19,207 nt of DNA from an uncultured Lachnospiraceae bacterium. GTDB lineage: Bacteria > Bacillota > Clostridia > Lachnospirales > Lachnospiraceae. The notes beneath the pieces are model-generated. The model did not search any database and was not told the origin of the DNA. It saw only the letters and a program-made list of their open reading frames with translations. Where the stretch lies: NCBI GenBank assembly GCA_910588285.1, contig CAJUQB010000013.1, positions 48,946 to 68,152 on the forward strand, in the 5' to 3' direction. The translations under genes were made by a program, and so were the position numbers. This document shows, piece after piece, positions 7,874-13,989 of this stretch. The number at the start of each line of letters is the position of its first letter. Position 1 is the first letter of the stretch.

Positions 7874-7902
7874 ATTATAAAGAAAGCCCCTGGGGTTGTC
7901 AA
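7874..7902 (-). promoter_or_regulatory. Consensus sigma-A promoter of the lectin-GH3-esterase operon
   Basis: On the minus strand TTGACA (7897-7902), exactly 17 bp and TATAAT (7874-7879) match both consensus hexamers perfectly. The spacer holds a CCCCAGGGG palindrome (7887-7895) that could be a repressor site. The start is predicted near 7867, about 40 nt upstream of the zinc-ribbon gene. Confidence 0.85.
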
Positions 7903-7960
7903 CGGATTTGGTAAAAATGCATAAAAGAGATTCAAGAAGCTCTTATTATATCATACTTTT

Positions 7961-7988
7961 TTGCCGATATCTGTTGTAAAGGTATGAG
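7961..7988 (+). promoter_or_regulatory. Weak candidate promoter of the coiled-coil gene
   Basis: TTGCCG (7961-7966), 16 bp and TATGAG (7983-7988) are the best hexamers upstream of the coiled-coil gene, each with about four matches. A small hairpin, AGCGAA with TTCGCT (7999-8014), lies in the predicted leader. This is the weakest of the promoter calls. Confidence 0.3.
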
Positions 7989-8040
7989 ATAGCACAGAAG
8001 CGAAAGGATTCGCTGTAAAATTTCAAGGAGTGAAAACGCT

Positions 8041-8844
8041 ATGCATATAACCGATTATTCTACGTTACACCATTATACCGGAACTGCTGCCCGCCCGAAG
8101 CAGCAGAGTGTCAGAATCCCAAAGCCGGCTCCCATCCGCAAGAAGAAGCTGAACTACAATTCCCGGGAGATCCGCGGTTTCCTGCTCCGGGCCGTGCGTT
8201 CCCAGACTGCAGGCCTTGTTCTGAATACGGCCAAGAGCAAGCTGGTTAGCCTTCTGAAATGCAAGGGCAGCGGCATGTACAATGAAAATGAGCTGAATGC
8301 TGCCATCGGCCATGCCCGGCGCATGGTGCGCTGTGCCCAGCTGAAGCTTAGAAACCTGACCAAGGAGGAACAGCAGCAGGCGCGCAATGAAAAGGCCATG
8401 CAGAAGGAGGCGGCAGATCCCCATCTGGATCACCTCCAGAAAAACCTGCGGCTGAAGCAGCGGAAGCTGGCTCTGGAGCAAAAGCGGCGGATGCACCGCA
8501 ATCTGGAGATGGCCAAGCTGAATCAGGCTGACCGGGAATACAAAAACCGCCAGGCACGGGACCAGCGGGAACGGGACCAGCATGCCCCGGCCGTCCATCC
8601 CACCCCGGCCGGCCGCGACCTCAGCGATCTGAAGCTTTTGGAGCTGGAGCTGGAAATCAGCCGGGAGGAGCTCCTGCTGGATATGGAAGCAGGAGGCGGC
8701 ACAGCGCTTTTGGATGGAATGGATGGGATCGGCATGGAATTTGACGGTGCTGCCATTCTGGAGGCCGGTGCTTCGCATGCCGGAGACAGCGGAATGTCCC
8801 CGGCTGCCGATGCTGCCGGTCAAGTCATTGATCTTGGGCTTTGA
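8041..8844 (+). CDS. Coiled-coil protein of unknown function
   Basis: A 267-residue protein I do not recognise as a characterised family. No signal peptide or membrane helix is seen, so it is probably cytoplasmic. The N-terminus (1-45) is basic and proline-containing (PKPAPIRKKK). Residues 45-100 form an alanine/arginine-rich helical part with two cysteines (C74, C98). Residues about 105-180 are a highly charged, Q/K/R/E-rich coiled coil (KEEQQQARNEKAMQKE and later RQARDQRERDQ). A Pro-rich break (HAPAVHPTPAG) and a second, acidic leucine-rich helix (196-215) precede a low-complexity G/A/D tail ending in VIDLGL. The gene has AAGGAGTG upstream of its ATG and codon use like the other GC-rich genes here, so it is a real gene. 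It stands alone: a possible terminator and then a new promoter follow. A scaffold role is only a guess. Confidence 0.78.
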   Translation: MHITDYSTLHHYTGTAARPKQQSVRIPKPAPIRKKKLNYNSREIRGFLLRAVRSQTAGLVLNTAKSKLVSLLKCKGSGMYNENELNAAIGHARRMVRCAQLKLRNLTKEEQQQARNEKAMQKEAADPHLDHLQKNLRLKQRKLALEQKRRMHRNLEMAKLNQADREYKNRQARDQRERDQHAPAVHPTPAGRDLSDLKLLELELEISREELLLDMEAGGGTALLDGMDGIGMEFDGAAILEAGASHAGDSGMSPAADAAGQVIDLGL

Positions 8845-8891
8845 CCGTAACCGTTCCGACTCGGCTTCCCTGTGACGGAATCTACCCCTTT

Positions 8892-8919
8892 CAGGCCGTC
8901 TGCAGCCTGTGCGTTTTTT
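8892..8919 (+). terminator. Possible intrinsic terminator of the coiled-coil gene
   Basis: CAGGC (8892-8896) pairs with GCCTG (8905-8909) around an 8-base loop, followed after four bases by six T residues (8914-8919). The stem is short, but its position, just before a new promoter, fits a terminator. Confidence 0.4.
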
Positions 8920-8921
8920 CC

Positions 8922-8950
8922 TTTCCATTGGCCGGAATCTGTAGTATAAT
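8922..8950 (+). promoter_or_regulatory. Sigma-A promoter upstream of the hairpin leader and exonuclease gene
   Basis: TTTCCA (8922-8927, four of six matches), 17 bp and a perfect TATAAT (8945-8950). The predicted transcription start, about 8956-8958, coincides with the first base of the long hairpin that follows. Confidence 0.6.
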
Positions 8951-8956
8951 AATTTG

Positions 8957-9026
8957 ATGAGCTGCCCGACAAATGGGGCATTTCAAAACTGTGATTGGCA
9001 AATGCCCCATTTGTCGGGCTGCTCAT
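8957..9026 (+). repeat. 27-bp-arm inverted repeat (long hairpin) at the 5' end of a leader RNA
   Basis: The left arm (8957-8983) and right arm (9000-9026) are reverse complements over 27 positions with a single mismatch, around a 16-base loop. The arm reads ATGAGC, then a CCCGACAAATGGGGCATTT core. No ORF with a ribosome-binding site uses it. A stem this long directly at a predicted transcription start suggests a structured 5' leader or small RNA, but a mobile hairpin element is an alternative. Confidence 0.85.
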
Positions 9027-9066
9027 TTGAGGATACCAGGGTACAAGGTCAAAAATCCGATGTTAG

Positions 9067-9111
9067 CCTTCATGCATGAGGTTTTTTGAACCCGAACCTG
9101 TAAAAAACACC
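9067..9111 (+). promoter_or_regulatory. Candidate terminator/antiterminator pair in the leader of the exonuclease gene
   Basis: A small stem-loop around the palindrome TCATGCATGA (9067-9081) is followed directly by six T residues (9082-9087), resembling a weak intrinsic terminator. The GGTTTTTT stretch (9080-9087) can instead pair with AAAAAACACC (9102-9111), with a two-base bulge. The two pairings exclude each other, as in attenuators. The stems are short, so this is tentative. With the 27-bp hairpin, an RNA ending near 9087 would be about 130 nt. Confidence 0.3.
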
Positions 9112-9127
9112 GAAAGGGAACGTACAA

Positions 9128-9790
9128 ATGAAACAAACAAGAGGAAAACGCCTGAACCGGTATATGGAAGACTATGTGATATTTGACTTAGAGACCACCG
9201 GTGTCCGCCCCACTGCGGACGAGATCATTGAGATCTCCGCCATACGTGTCAAAAACCATCAGGCGGCAGAGGAATATACCACACTGGTCAACCCGCAGAT
9301 ACATATCCCGGCTTCTGCCACAGCCATCAACCACATCACCGACGAGATGGTGAAAAACGCGCCGCTGCTTGAGGAAGCAATGAAAAGCTTTCTCGCCTTT
9401 ATCGGGGATCACATTCTTGTGGGGCACAACATCCACAGCTTTGATATGAATTTTATACAGGCAGCCTCCCTGCGTTTTTTTGAAACCGAGATCAAAAACG
9501 ATTACATTGATACCCTGTACATGGCCCGGCAATGCCTTCCCCAGCTGCCCCACCACAGGCTGACGGACCTGGCCGAGTATTTTCATATCAGCACCCAGGG
9601 CGCTCACCGTGCTTTAAACGACTGCCGGATGAATCAGCGCTGCTACGAGGCGCTGGGAAAGCTCCTTGGGGAACAGCCGGACGTAAGCTGTCCCAAGTGC
9701 GGGGCCTCCATGGTTCGGCGCAAGGGGAAATTCGGTGAATTTTATGGCTGCAGTGATTTCCCCAGATGCCGGGGAACACGGAAGCTCTAA
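9128..9790 (+). CDS. DnaQ-like 3'-5' exonuclease with C-terminal topoisomerase-type zinc finger
   Basis: A 220-residue fusion. Residues 15-180 are a DEDDh-family exonuclease, the fold of the DNA polymerase III epsilon subunit: Exo I FDLETTG (D20, E22), Exo II GHNIHSFDMNF (D106) and Exo III HRALNDC (H160, D165). All catalytic residues are present. Residues 188-214 are a C4 zinc finger of the topoisomerase I C-terminal type (CPKCG, then C208 and C214 in YGCSDFPRC), which should bind single-stranded DNA. The activity would be 3'-5' removal of nucleotides from DNA, or possibly RNA, in repair or trimming; a replicative role is unlikely because this is a short stand-alone protein. The start has AAAGGG nine bases upstream; a second Met at residue 13 is a weaker alternative. 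The VOC gene follows after 46 nt and is probably co-transcribed. Confidence 0.9.
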   Translation: MKQTRGKRLNRYMEDYVIFDLETTGVRPTADEIIEISAIRVKNHQAAEEYTTLVNPQIHIPASATAINHITDEMVKNAPLLEEAMKSFLAFIGDHILVGHNIHSFDMNFIQAASLRFFETEIKNDYIDTLYMARQCLPQLPHHRLTDLAEYFHISTQGAHRALNDCRMNQRCYEALGKLLGEQPDVSCPKCGASMVRRKGKFGEFYGCSDFPRCRGTRKL

Positions 9791-9836
9791 CCGCAGCAGC
9801 TATATTTCATATTAAAACATGACAGGAGGTAATGGA

Positions 9837-10289
9837 ATGGCAGCAACAAGAATGTTCCACATATTTCTGGCGGTTTCTGATTTGAACCGCTCCATCGAAT
9901 TCTATACCAGGGCCTTTGAGGGAGCCCATATGCTGTATGAATTCACCATCGACGGCCTGAATCTCTGCATGTTCAGCCTTGGAAACGGCATTGTGCTGGA
10001 GATGCTGGAAAAGCCTGACATTGACAAGGGGGATGGCAAATGGGAGCACATTGCCCTGGAATGTGATGACCTTGACGCCCAGTATCAGCGTTTGATAGAT
10101 GCCGGAGCCACTGTGAAGATGCCTCTGGAGCACACCACTGTCTTAAAGGGCCGCAACGGCTATCCGGACACCGAATGCTGCGGCGTCCATGTCTGGGGGC
10201 CGGACCATGAGGAGATCGAGCTCTGCCAGCACCGGGGACATTGGGGCTGGGCGCAGCCTGGCAGTATGTGCCCGCCCTGGATCGGATGA
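9837..10289 (+). CDS. VOC-family metalloenzyme (glyoxalase I-like)
   Basis: A 150-residue protein of the vicinal oxygen chelate fold (glyoxalase / bleomycin resistance / extradiol dioxygenase superfamily). Two beta-alpha-beta-beta-beta halves are visible: MFHIFLAVSDLNRSIEFYTR starts the first and KWEHIALECDDLDAQYQRL the second. The four positions that bind the metal in glyoxalase I are all suitable: H8, E55 (GIVLEML), H71 and E128 (EEIELCQ). A glyoxalase I or epimerase-type reaction is therefore plausible, but the family is too broad to name a substrate. The start was moved to the ATG seven bases after AGGAGG (9824-9829); an in-frame ATG six codons upstream would place that site inside the gene. 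The C-terminal CQHRGHWGWAQPG extension is unusual. A strong terminator follows. Confidence 0.87.
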   Translation: MAATRMFHIFLAVSDLNRSIEFYTRAFEGAHMLYEFTIDGLNLCMFSLGNGIVLEMLEKPDIDKGDGKWEHIALECDDLDAQYQRLIDAGATVKMPLEHTTVLKGRNGYPDTECCGVHVWGPDHEEIELCQHRGHWGWAQPGSMCPPWIG

Positions 10290-10331
10290 TCCGCTGCATA
10301 TTTCACAGAACGCACTTTTCAATGATGAAAC

Positions 10332-10369
10332 AAAGTGCAGCTCTCCTGCCGGAAAGCTGCACTTTTTGT
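10332..10369. terminator. Bidirectional intrinsic terminator between the VOC gene and atoA
   Basis: Perfect 11-bp arms AAAGTGCAGCT (10332-10342) and AGCTGCACTTT (10355-10365) enclose a 12-base loop. T residues follow on the plus strand (the TTT end of the stem continues into TTTGT); a weaker T-containing stretch follows on the minus strand. The element lies between convergent genes and should end both transcripts. Confidence 0.85.
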
Positions 10370-10385
10370 AAGATCCATCTCAGGC

Positions 10386-11039
10386 CTAAACAGGCATCTC
10401 CTTCAGATCCTCGGCAATAATCAGCTTTGCCTCCGTTGCCTCCTGGATCTCCTCTACGGTAAATTCCGGATTGTACTCCTTCAGCACAATCCCCTCCGGT
10501 GTCACATCCATCACGCCCATCTCGGTAACAATCATATTGACCTGTCCCTTGGCGGTCAGCGGAAGGGTACACTCCCTCAGGATCTTATGCTTGCCCTTGT
10601 TGGTGTGCTCCATGGCCACAATTACCTTCCTGGCGCCCACCACCAGATCCATGGCCCCGCCCATGCCGGGAACCATCTTGCCGGGAATGATCCAGTTGGC
10701 GATATTGCCCTTCTCATCTACCTGCAGGGAGCCCAATACCGTTGCGTCCACATGGCCGCCCCGGATAATTGCAAAGGAATCCGCACTGTTGAAAAATGCT
10801 CCGGTGGACTCAATGCCAGCCGGCACACCGCCTGCATTCACGATATATGCCGCATCCTCCTCAGAATCCGCCTCTGCCTTCAGACCCACAAATCCATTCT
10901 CGGACTGAAGGGTAATGGAAACGGAGGGATCCAGATAACGCGGAACCAGAGTGGGCAGACCGATTCCAAGGTTCACTACATCTCCGTCCTTCAATTCCTT
11001 CGCTACACGGGCAGCGATAACAGCCTTCTTATCTTCCAT
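10386..11039 (-). CDS. atoA: Acetate/acetoacetate-type CoA-transferase, subunit B (beta)
   Basis: A 217-residue beta subunit of a family I CoA-transferase. The catalytic glutamate lies in LQSENGFVGL (E47), preceded by the NLGIGLPTLVPRYL glycine-rich segment. IIPGKMVPGMGGAMDLV and RKVIVAMEHTNKGKHKILREC are strongly like E. coli AtoA. With the alpha subunit it moves CoA between short-chain acyl-CoAs and acids such as acetate, acetoacetate or butyrate; clostridial homologues are called CtfB. The exact acid cannot be told from sequence. The ATG overlaps the atoD stop by one base (TAATG), so translation is coupled for 1:1 stoichiometry. No thiolase, decarboxylase or dehydrogenase lies beside it. 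Confidence 0.93.
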   Translation of the reverse strand: MEDKKAVIAARVAKELKDGDVVNLGIGLPTLVPRYLDPSVSITLQSENGFVGLKAEADSEEDAAYIVNAGGVPAGIESTGAFFNSADSFAIIRGGHVDATVLGSLQVDEKGNIANWIIPGKMVPGMGGAMDLVVGARKVIVAMEHTNKGKHKILRECTLPLTAKGQVNMIVTEMGVMDVTPEGIVLKEYNPEFTVEEIQEATEAKLIIAEDLKEMPV

Positions 11040-11701
11040 TACTGTGCACCTCCCTCTAAGATATAGTCCACATAAATCCCCGGTGTCTCTACAAAGTCCG
11101 GACCGATCTCACCGGCAGCCACCAGTTCATCTGCCTCCACAATCACAATATCCGCTGCAGTTGCCATCATCTCATTGAAGTTCCTGGTAGAACCCCGGTA
11201 CTGGATGTTCCCTGCCTCATCTACGCGGTAGCCCTTGATCAGCGCCACATCCGCCTTCAGGGGCCGCTCCAGCAGATACTCCACACCGTCCAGCTCGATC
11301 ACCTGCTTGCCCTCGGCAACGGTGGTTCCCACACCGGTAGGTGTCAGGAAGCCCCCAAGGCCTGCTCCGCCGCTTCGCACCTGCTCTGCCAGGGTTCCCT
11401 GGGGTGTCAGCACCAGATCCAGTTCCCCTGCGCTGTACATCTCTCCGCAGTGTTTGTTCAGCCCCACATGGGACGCGATCAGCTTCTTGGCCTGCCTGGA
11501 ATCTAAGAGCTTACCGGTTCCCTTCCCCTGGAAGCCCGCATCGTTGCAGATAATGGTCAGATCCTTGACGCCGCTCTCCACCAGGGCGTCCACCAAAGTC
11601 TCTGCCGTACCGTTTGTCATGAAGCCGCCGATCATGATGGTCATGCCGTCCTTAAACAGACCGGCCGCTTCTGCCTTTGAAATTTTCTTTGCCTTTGCCA
11701 T
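11039..11701 (-). CDS. atoD: Acetate/acetoacetate-type CoA-transferase, subunit A (alpha)
   Basis: A 220-residue alpha subunit of a family I CoA-transferase. DGMTIMIGGFMTNGTAETLV (19-38) holds the CoA-binding glycine motif. LVLTPQGTLAEQVRSGGAGL and GGFLTPTGVGTTVAEGK follow the AtoD pattern closely, as does the NFNEMMATAADIVIVEADEL segment near the end. It contributes the CoA-binding side of the dimer; the catalytic glutamate is in the beta subunit. The ATG has AAAGGAGC upstream. It is the first gene of a two-gene operon whose likely promoter lies in the 148-nt gap to the carboxylesterase gene. Likely roles are acetate recycling during butyrate formation or use of acetoacetate, inferred from the family. 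Confidence 0.94.
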   Translation of the reverse strand: MAKAKKISKAEAAGLFKDGMTIMIGGFMTNGTAETLVDALVESGVKDLTIICNDAGFQGKGTGKLLDSRQAKKLIASHVGLNKHCGEMYSAGELDLVLTPQGTLAEQVRSGGAGLGGFLTPTGVGTTVAEGKQVIELDGVEYLLERPLKADVALIKGYRVDEAGNIQYRGSTRNFNEMMATAADIVIVEADELVAAGEIGPDFVETPGIYVDYILEGGAQ

Positions 11702-11776
11702 AAATGCTCCTTTCCAAAATATACCTTACTCCCGTTGCAGCCATCCATTTCCTTTCACGGCTTGTACAACAAACTC

Positions 11777-11805
11777 ATTATACTATAATTCCTCCACTTT
11801 TGCCA
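11777..11805 (-). promoter_or_regulatory. Putative sigma-A promoter of atoD-atoA
   Basis: On the minus strand a perfect TATAAT (11777-11782) lies 17 bp from TGGCAA (11800-11805), a poor -35 box with three matches. A TTGTACAA palindrome sits near the predicted start. The rest of the gap holds only an A5T/AT5 short inverted repeat (11809-11822), too AT-rich to be a convincing terminator for the esterase gene. Confidence 0.45.
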
Positions 11806-11849
11806 TGTAAAAATTGATTTTTCTTCCAGGCTTTTTTCGCCGACGCCAC

Positions 11850-13205
11850 TTATATGTCAAAAAGCTTTATATCCGGATGCTCATCACTGTATGCTTCCCA
11901 CTTGGGCAAATTGTCGCCATTGGGATTTCCAGTATGCATGAAATTCGTCCAATAATCCATAATCTCATTGGAAAGTGTCCGATCCTGCTCTGTCAAAGGC
12001 CTCCAACAATACTGCAATGTGCCAAACACATACCACAGTTCAGCGGAGTGAAACGCACCGCTGTCATCCCCTGGCAGCTGCCTTGAAAAATAATACACGT
12101 AAGCCTGCGCATCTTTTTTACGATTGATCATCTTTGCGAGATTTGCATTCGCAAGATGCATCATATTTGTTTCTGGTGTTCTTTCTTTTTCCATATCTAC
12201 GGTCATGTCCTCGGAATTGGCTCCCAGTATATAGGGCAGTTTATGAAATTCCCCGCGTTCCATCAATTCATTGATATCGCCGTTCAAAATCACCTTATCT
12301 ATCACCGGTATAAACGGAATACCTGTTCCGTTGGAAAAAGACATTCCAATCACTCTCCCAGCCGCATCCATAATTTGCTCTGCCGGTGTTTCATACAAAA
12401 GCCTCAGGGCATGTTGACGCTCCGTATTGCTATGCTTCCAGGCGTATTCCTCCATACCAAGCTCTTTCAATAATGCCTCCCCTATTGCAAAGGCAGACTC
12501 CAATGACCGGCATGTTTCCATCGGAAGCCTATAGCCGCCGCCGCTTTGCAGGATCATCTGATGATATTTTCCTTTCATCAGCGGCGACAAGGCTAGAATC
12601 TGCAGCGACATTGCCCCTGCCGACTGGCCGAATAATGTAATATTATCTGGATCGCCCCCAAAAGCAGTAATATTATCCTGTACCCATTCGACAGCAGACA
12701 TCTGATCCCACAATCCATAATTGCCGCAAGTTCTGTCTGATGCATCTGTAATAAGTGGATGGCAGAAAAAACCAAAAACCCCTAAACGGTAATTAATTGT
12801 TACCAAAATAACATCTCTTTTGGCAAATTCCCCGCCATCAAAAGGAAGCTCACTGCCCGCACCTCCCATAAACGCTCCGCCATGTATATAGATGGCAACC
12901 GGGCATGCCTGTCTCCTTTTCTTGGGTACCCAGATATTTAAATAGAGACAGTCCTCGCTCATATCAACTGCAAAATCAGGATTGCTGTAAAACTCTCTGT
13001 CATAAAAGGTGCCGATCTGCCGGCCGGCCTGCATACACTTGGGCTGAAAATGATCTGCTATATACACATCCTCCCAGCGCTCCGGTTTTCTGGGCCTTTT
13101 GAACCGCAGTTCTCCAATCGGTGCTCTTGCATAGGGAATACCCTTATATACAGTATATCCTTCCTGTTCTATTCCGCTTATTTTTCCATATTTTGTTTCT
13201 ATCAT
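11850..13205 (-). CDS. Type B carboxylesterase, last gene of the sugar-uptake operon
   Basis: A 451-residue carboxylesterase type B / PnbA-like hydrolase. Visible features are the oxyanion hole HGGAF (108-112), nucleophile elbow GQSAG with S195, probable acid E332 in LGANSEDM and catalytic H386 in FHSAELWYVFG. The C-terminal NEIMDYWTNFMHTGNPNG motif is typical of the family. It has no signal peptide, so it acts in the cytoplasm. It starts 25 nt after the response-regulator stop with AGGAGGGCG, so it belongs to the transporter and two-component operon. This context suggests it removes ester groups (acetyl, feruloyl or similar) from an imported oligosaccharide. That role is inference; a general detoxifying esterase is the alternative. 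It is only a distant paralogue of the esterase near position 4700 and is more AT-rich. Confidence 0.92.
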   Translation of the reverse strand: MIETKYGKISGIEQEGYTVYKGIPYARAPIGELRFKRPRKPERWEDVYIADHFQPKCMQAGRQIGTFYDREFYSNPDFAVDMSEDCLYLNIWVPKKRRQACPVAIYIHGGAFMGGAGSELPFDGGEFAKRDVILVTINYRLGVFGFFCHPLITDASDRTCGNYGLWDQMSAVEWVQDNITAFGGDPDNITLFGQSAGAMSLQILALSPLMKGKYHQMILQSGGGYRLPMETCRSLESAFAIGEALLKELGMEEYAWKHSNTERQHALRLLYETPAEQIMDAAGRVIGMSFSNGTGIPFIPVIDKVILNGDINELMERGEFHKLPYILGANSEDMTVDMEKERTPETNMMHLANANLAKMINRKKDAQAYVYYFSRQLPGDDSGAFHSAELWYVFGTLQYCWRPLTEQDRTLSNEIMDYWTNFMHTGNPNGDNLPKWEAYSDEHPDIKLFDI

Positions 13206-13230
13206 TTTGCGCCCTCCTAGATCAATACGT

Positions 13231-13989
13231 TCATTTTTTATTAATTTGCCTGTACTCCTGCGGTGTCATTCCTACATGATCCTTGAATAATTTCGTAAAA
13301 TAGGATGAATAGGAGATGCCCACCCGCGATGAAATCGTTGTAATAGAAAGAGCTGTTTTAATGAGCAGTTTTTTTGCCACTGCAATACGTTGCTGTATAA
13401 TATAGTCACTCAGGCTGATATTTTCGTGCTTTTTAAAAATCCGTGTCAGATGCCCAGGACTGATATGTACCATTGCTGCCAGTTCATCTCTTTGGATATC
13501 ATGGGAAAGATTTTGCGCAATCAGACATTTTACCTGATATACAATATCTTTGCTGTCATCCAGGGCAGCCTCTTCCATATACCCTATTTGTTCCTCAGTC
13601 TTTTCGTCACATAAAATTTTCGTTTCAATCCTTAAAAGTATTTTTTCCAGCTCCTCATAAGGTACAGGCTTCAATAGATAATCTGCCGCCCCAAGCCTTA
13701 GGGCCTCCTGTACATACGAAAATTCCGCATGTCCAGTATAAAAAACGGACGGCATCTCAGGTATATGTTCACTTGCCCACCGTATCAGCTCTAGCCCGCT
13801 GCCATTTGGCATTTCAATATCTGTCACAATGATATCAATCGCATATGTCTTTAGCATCCGGATTGCTGTGTCCCTGCTATGGCATTTGTATACTTTGTCA
13901 ACATTTATGGATTCCCATTTTACGCCCTCTTCCATTCCCACCAGGGCTAATTCCTCATCATCCACTAACAACACATGAAATTTACGCAT
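13231..13989 (-). CDS. YesN-like response regulator (REC plus AraC-type HTH)
   Basis: A 252-residue response regulator. The receiver domain (1-125) has the acidic pair D10/D11, phospho-acceptor D57 in VTDIEMP, T85 and K107 in LLKPVPYEEL. Residues 152-250 form an AraC/XylS DNA-binding domain with two helix-turn-helix units (RDELAAMVHISPGHLTRIFK, then SRVGISYSSYFTKLFKDHVG) and the terminal MTPQEYR. The linker is short compared with many YesN proteins (often more than 400 residues). It overlaps the kinase gene by 8 nt (ATGCGTAA), with AGAGG just upstream, so both partners are made together. It is expected to activate the transporter operon when phosphorylated by the neighbouring kinase; the binding site is unknown. 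Confidence 0.95.
   Translation of the reverse strand: MRKFHVLLVDDEELALVGMEEGVKWESINVDKVYKCHSRDTAIRMLKTYAIDIIVTDIEMPNGSGLELIRWASEHIPEMPSVFYTGHAEFSYVQEALRLGAADYLLKPVPYEELEKILLRIETKILCDEKTEEQIGYMEEAALDDSKDIVYQVKCLIAQNLSHDIQRDELAAMVHISPGHLTRIFKKHENISLSDYIIQQRIAVAKKLLIKTALSITTISSRVGISYSSYFTKLFKDHVGMTPQEYRQINKK

Noticed and set aside
8065..8928. A 287-codon minus-strand open frame opposite the coiled-coil gene
   Set aside because: The plus-strand frame has a good ribosome-binding site and a coherent charged coiled-coil protein; the minus frame lacks both, and its start would lie in the terminator region.
8820..9026. Short minus-strand open frame through the 27-bp hairpin
   Set aside because: It merely reads through the inverted repeat, has no ribosome-binding site and no sensible protein.
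10335..11066. A 243-codon plus-strand open frame opposite atoA
   Set aside because: Starts within the terminator stem and is antisense to a well-conserved CoA-transferase subunit.
11809..11822. A5T/AT5 inverted repeat as terminator of the sugar operon
   Set aside because: The stem is only 6 bp and entirely A/T, so it is too weak to support a terminator call.
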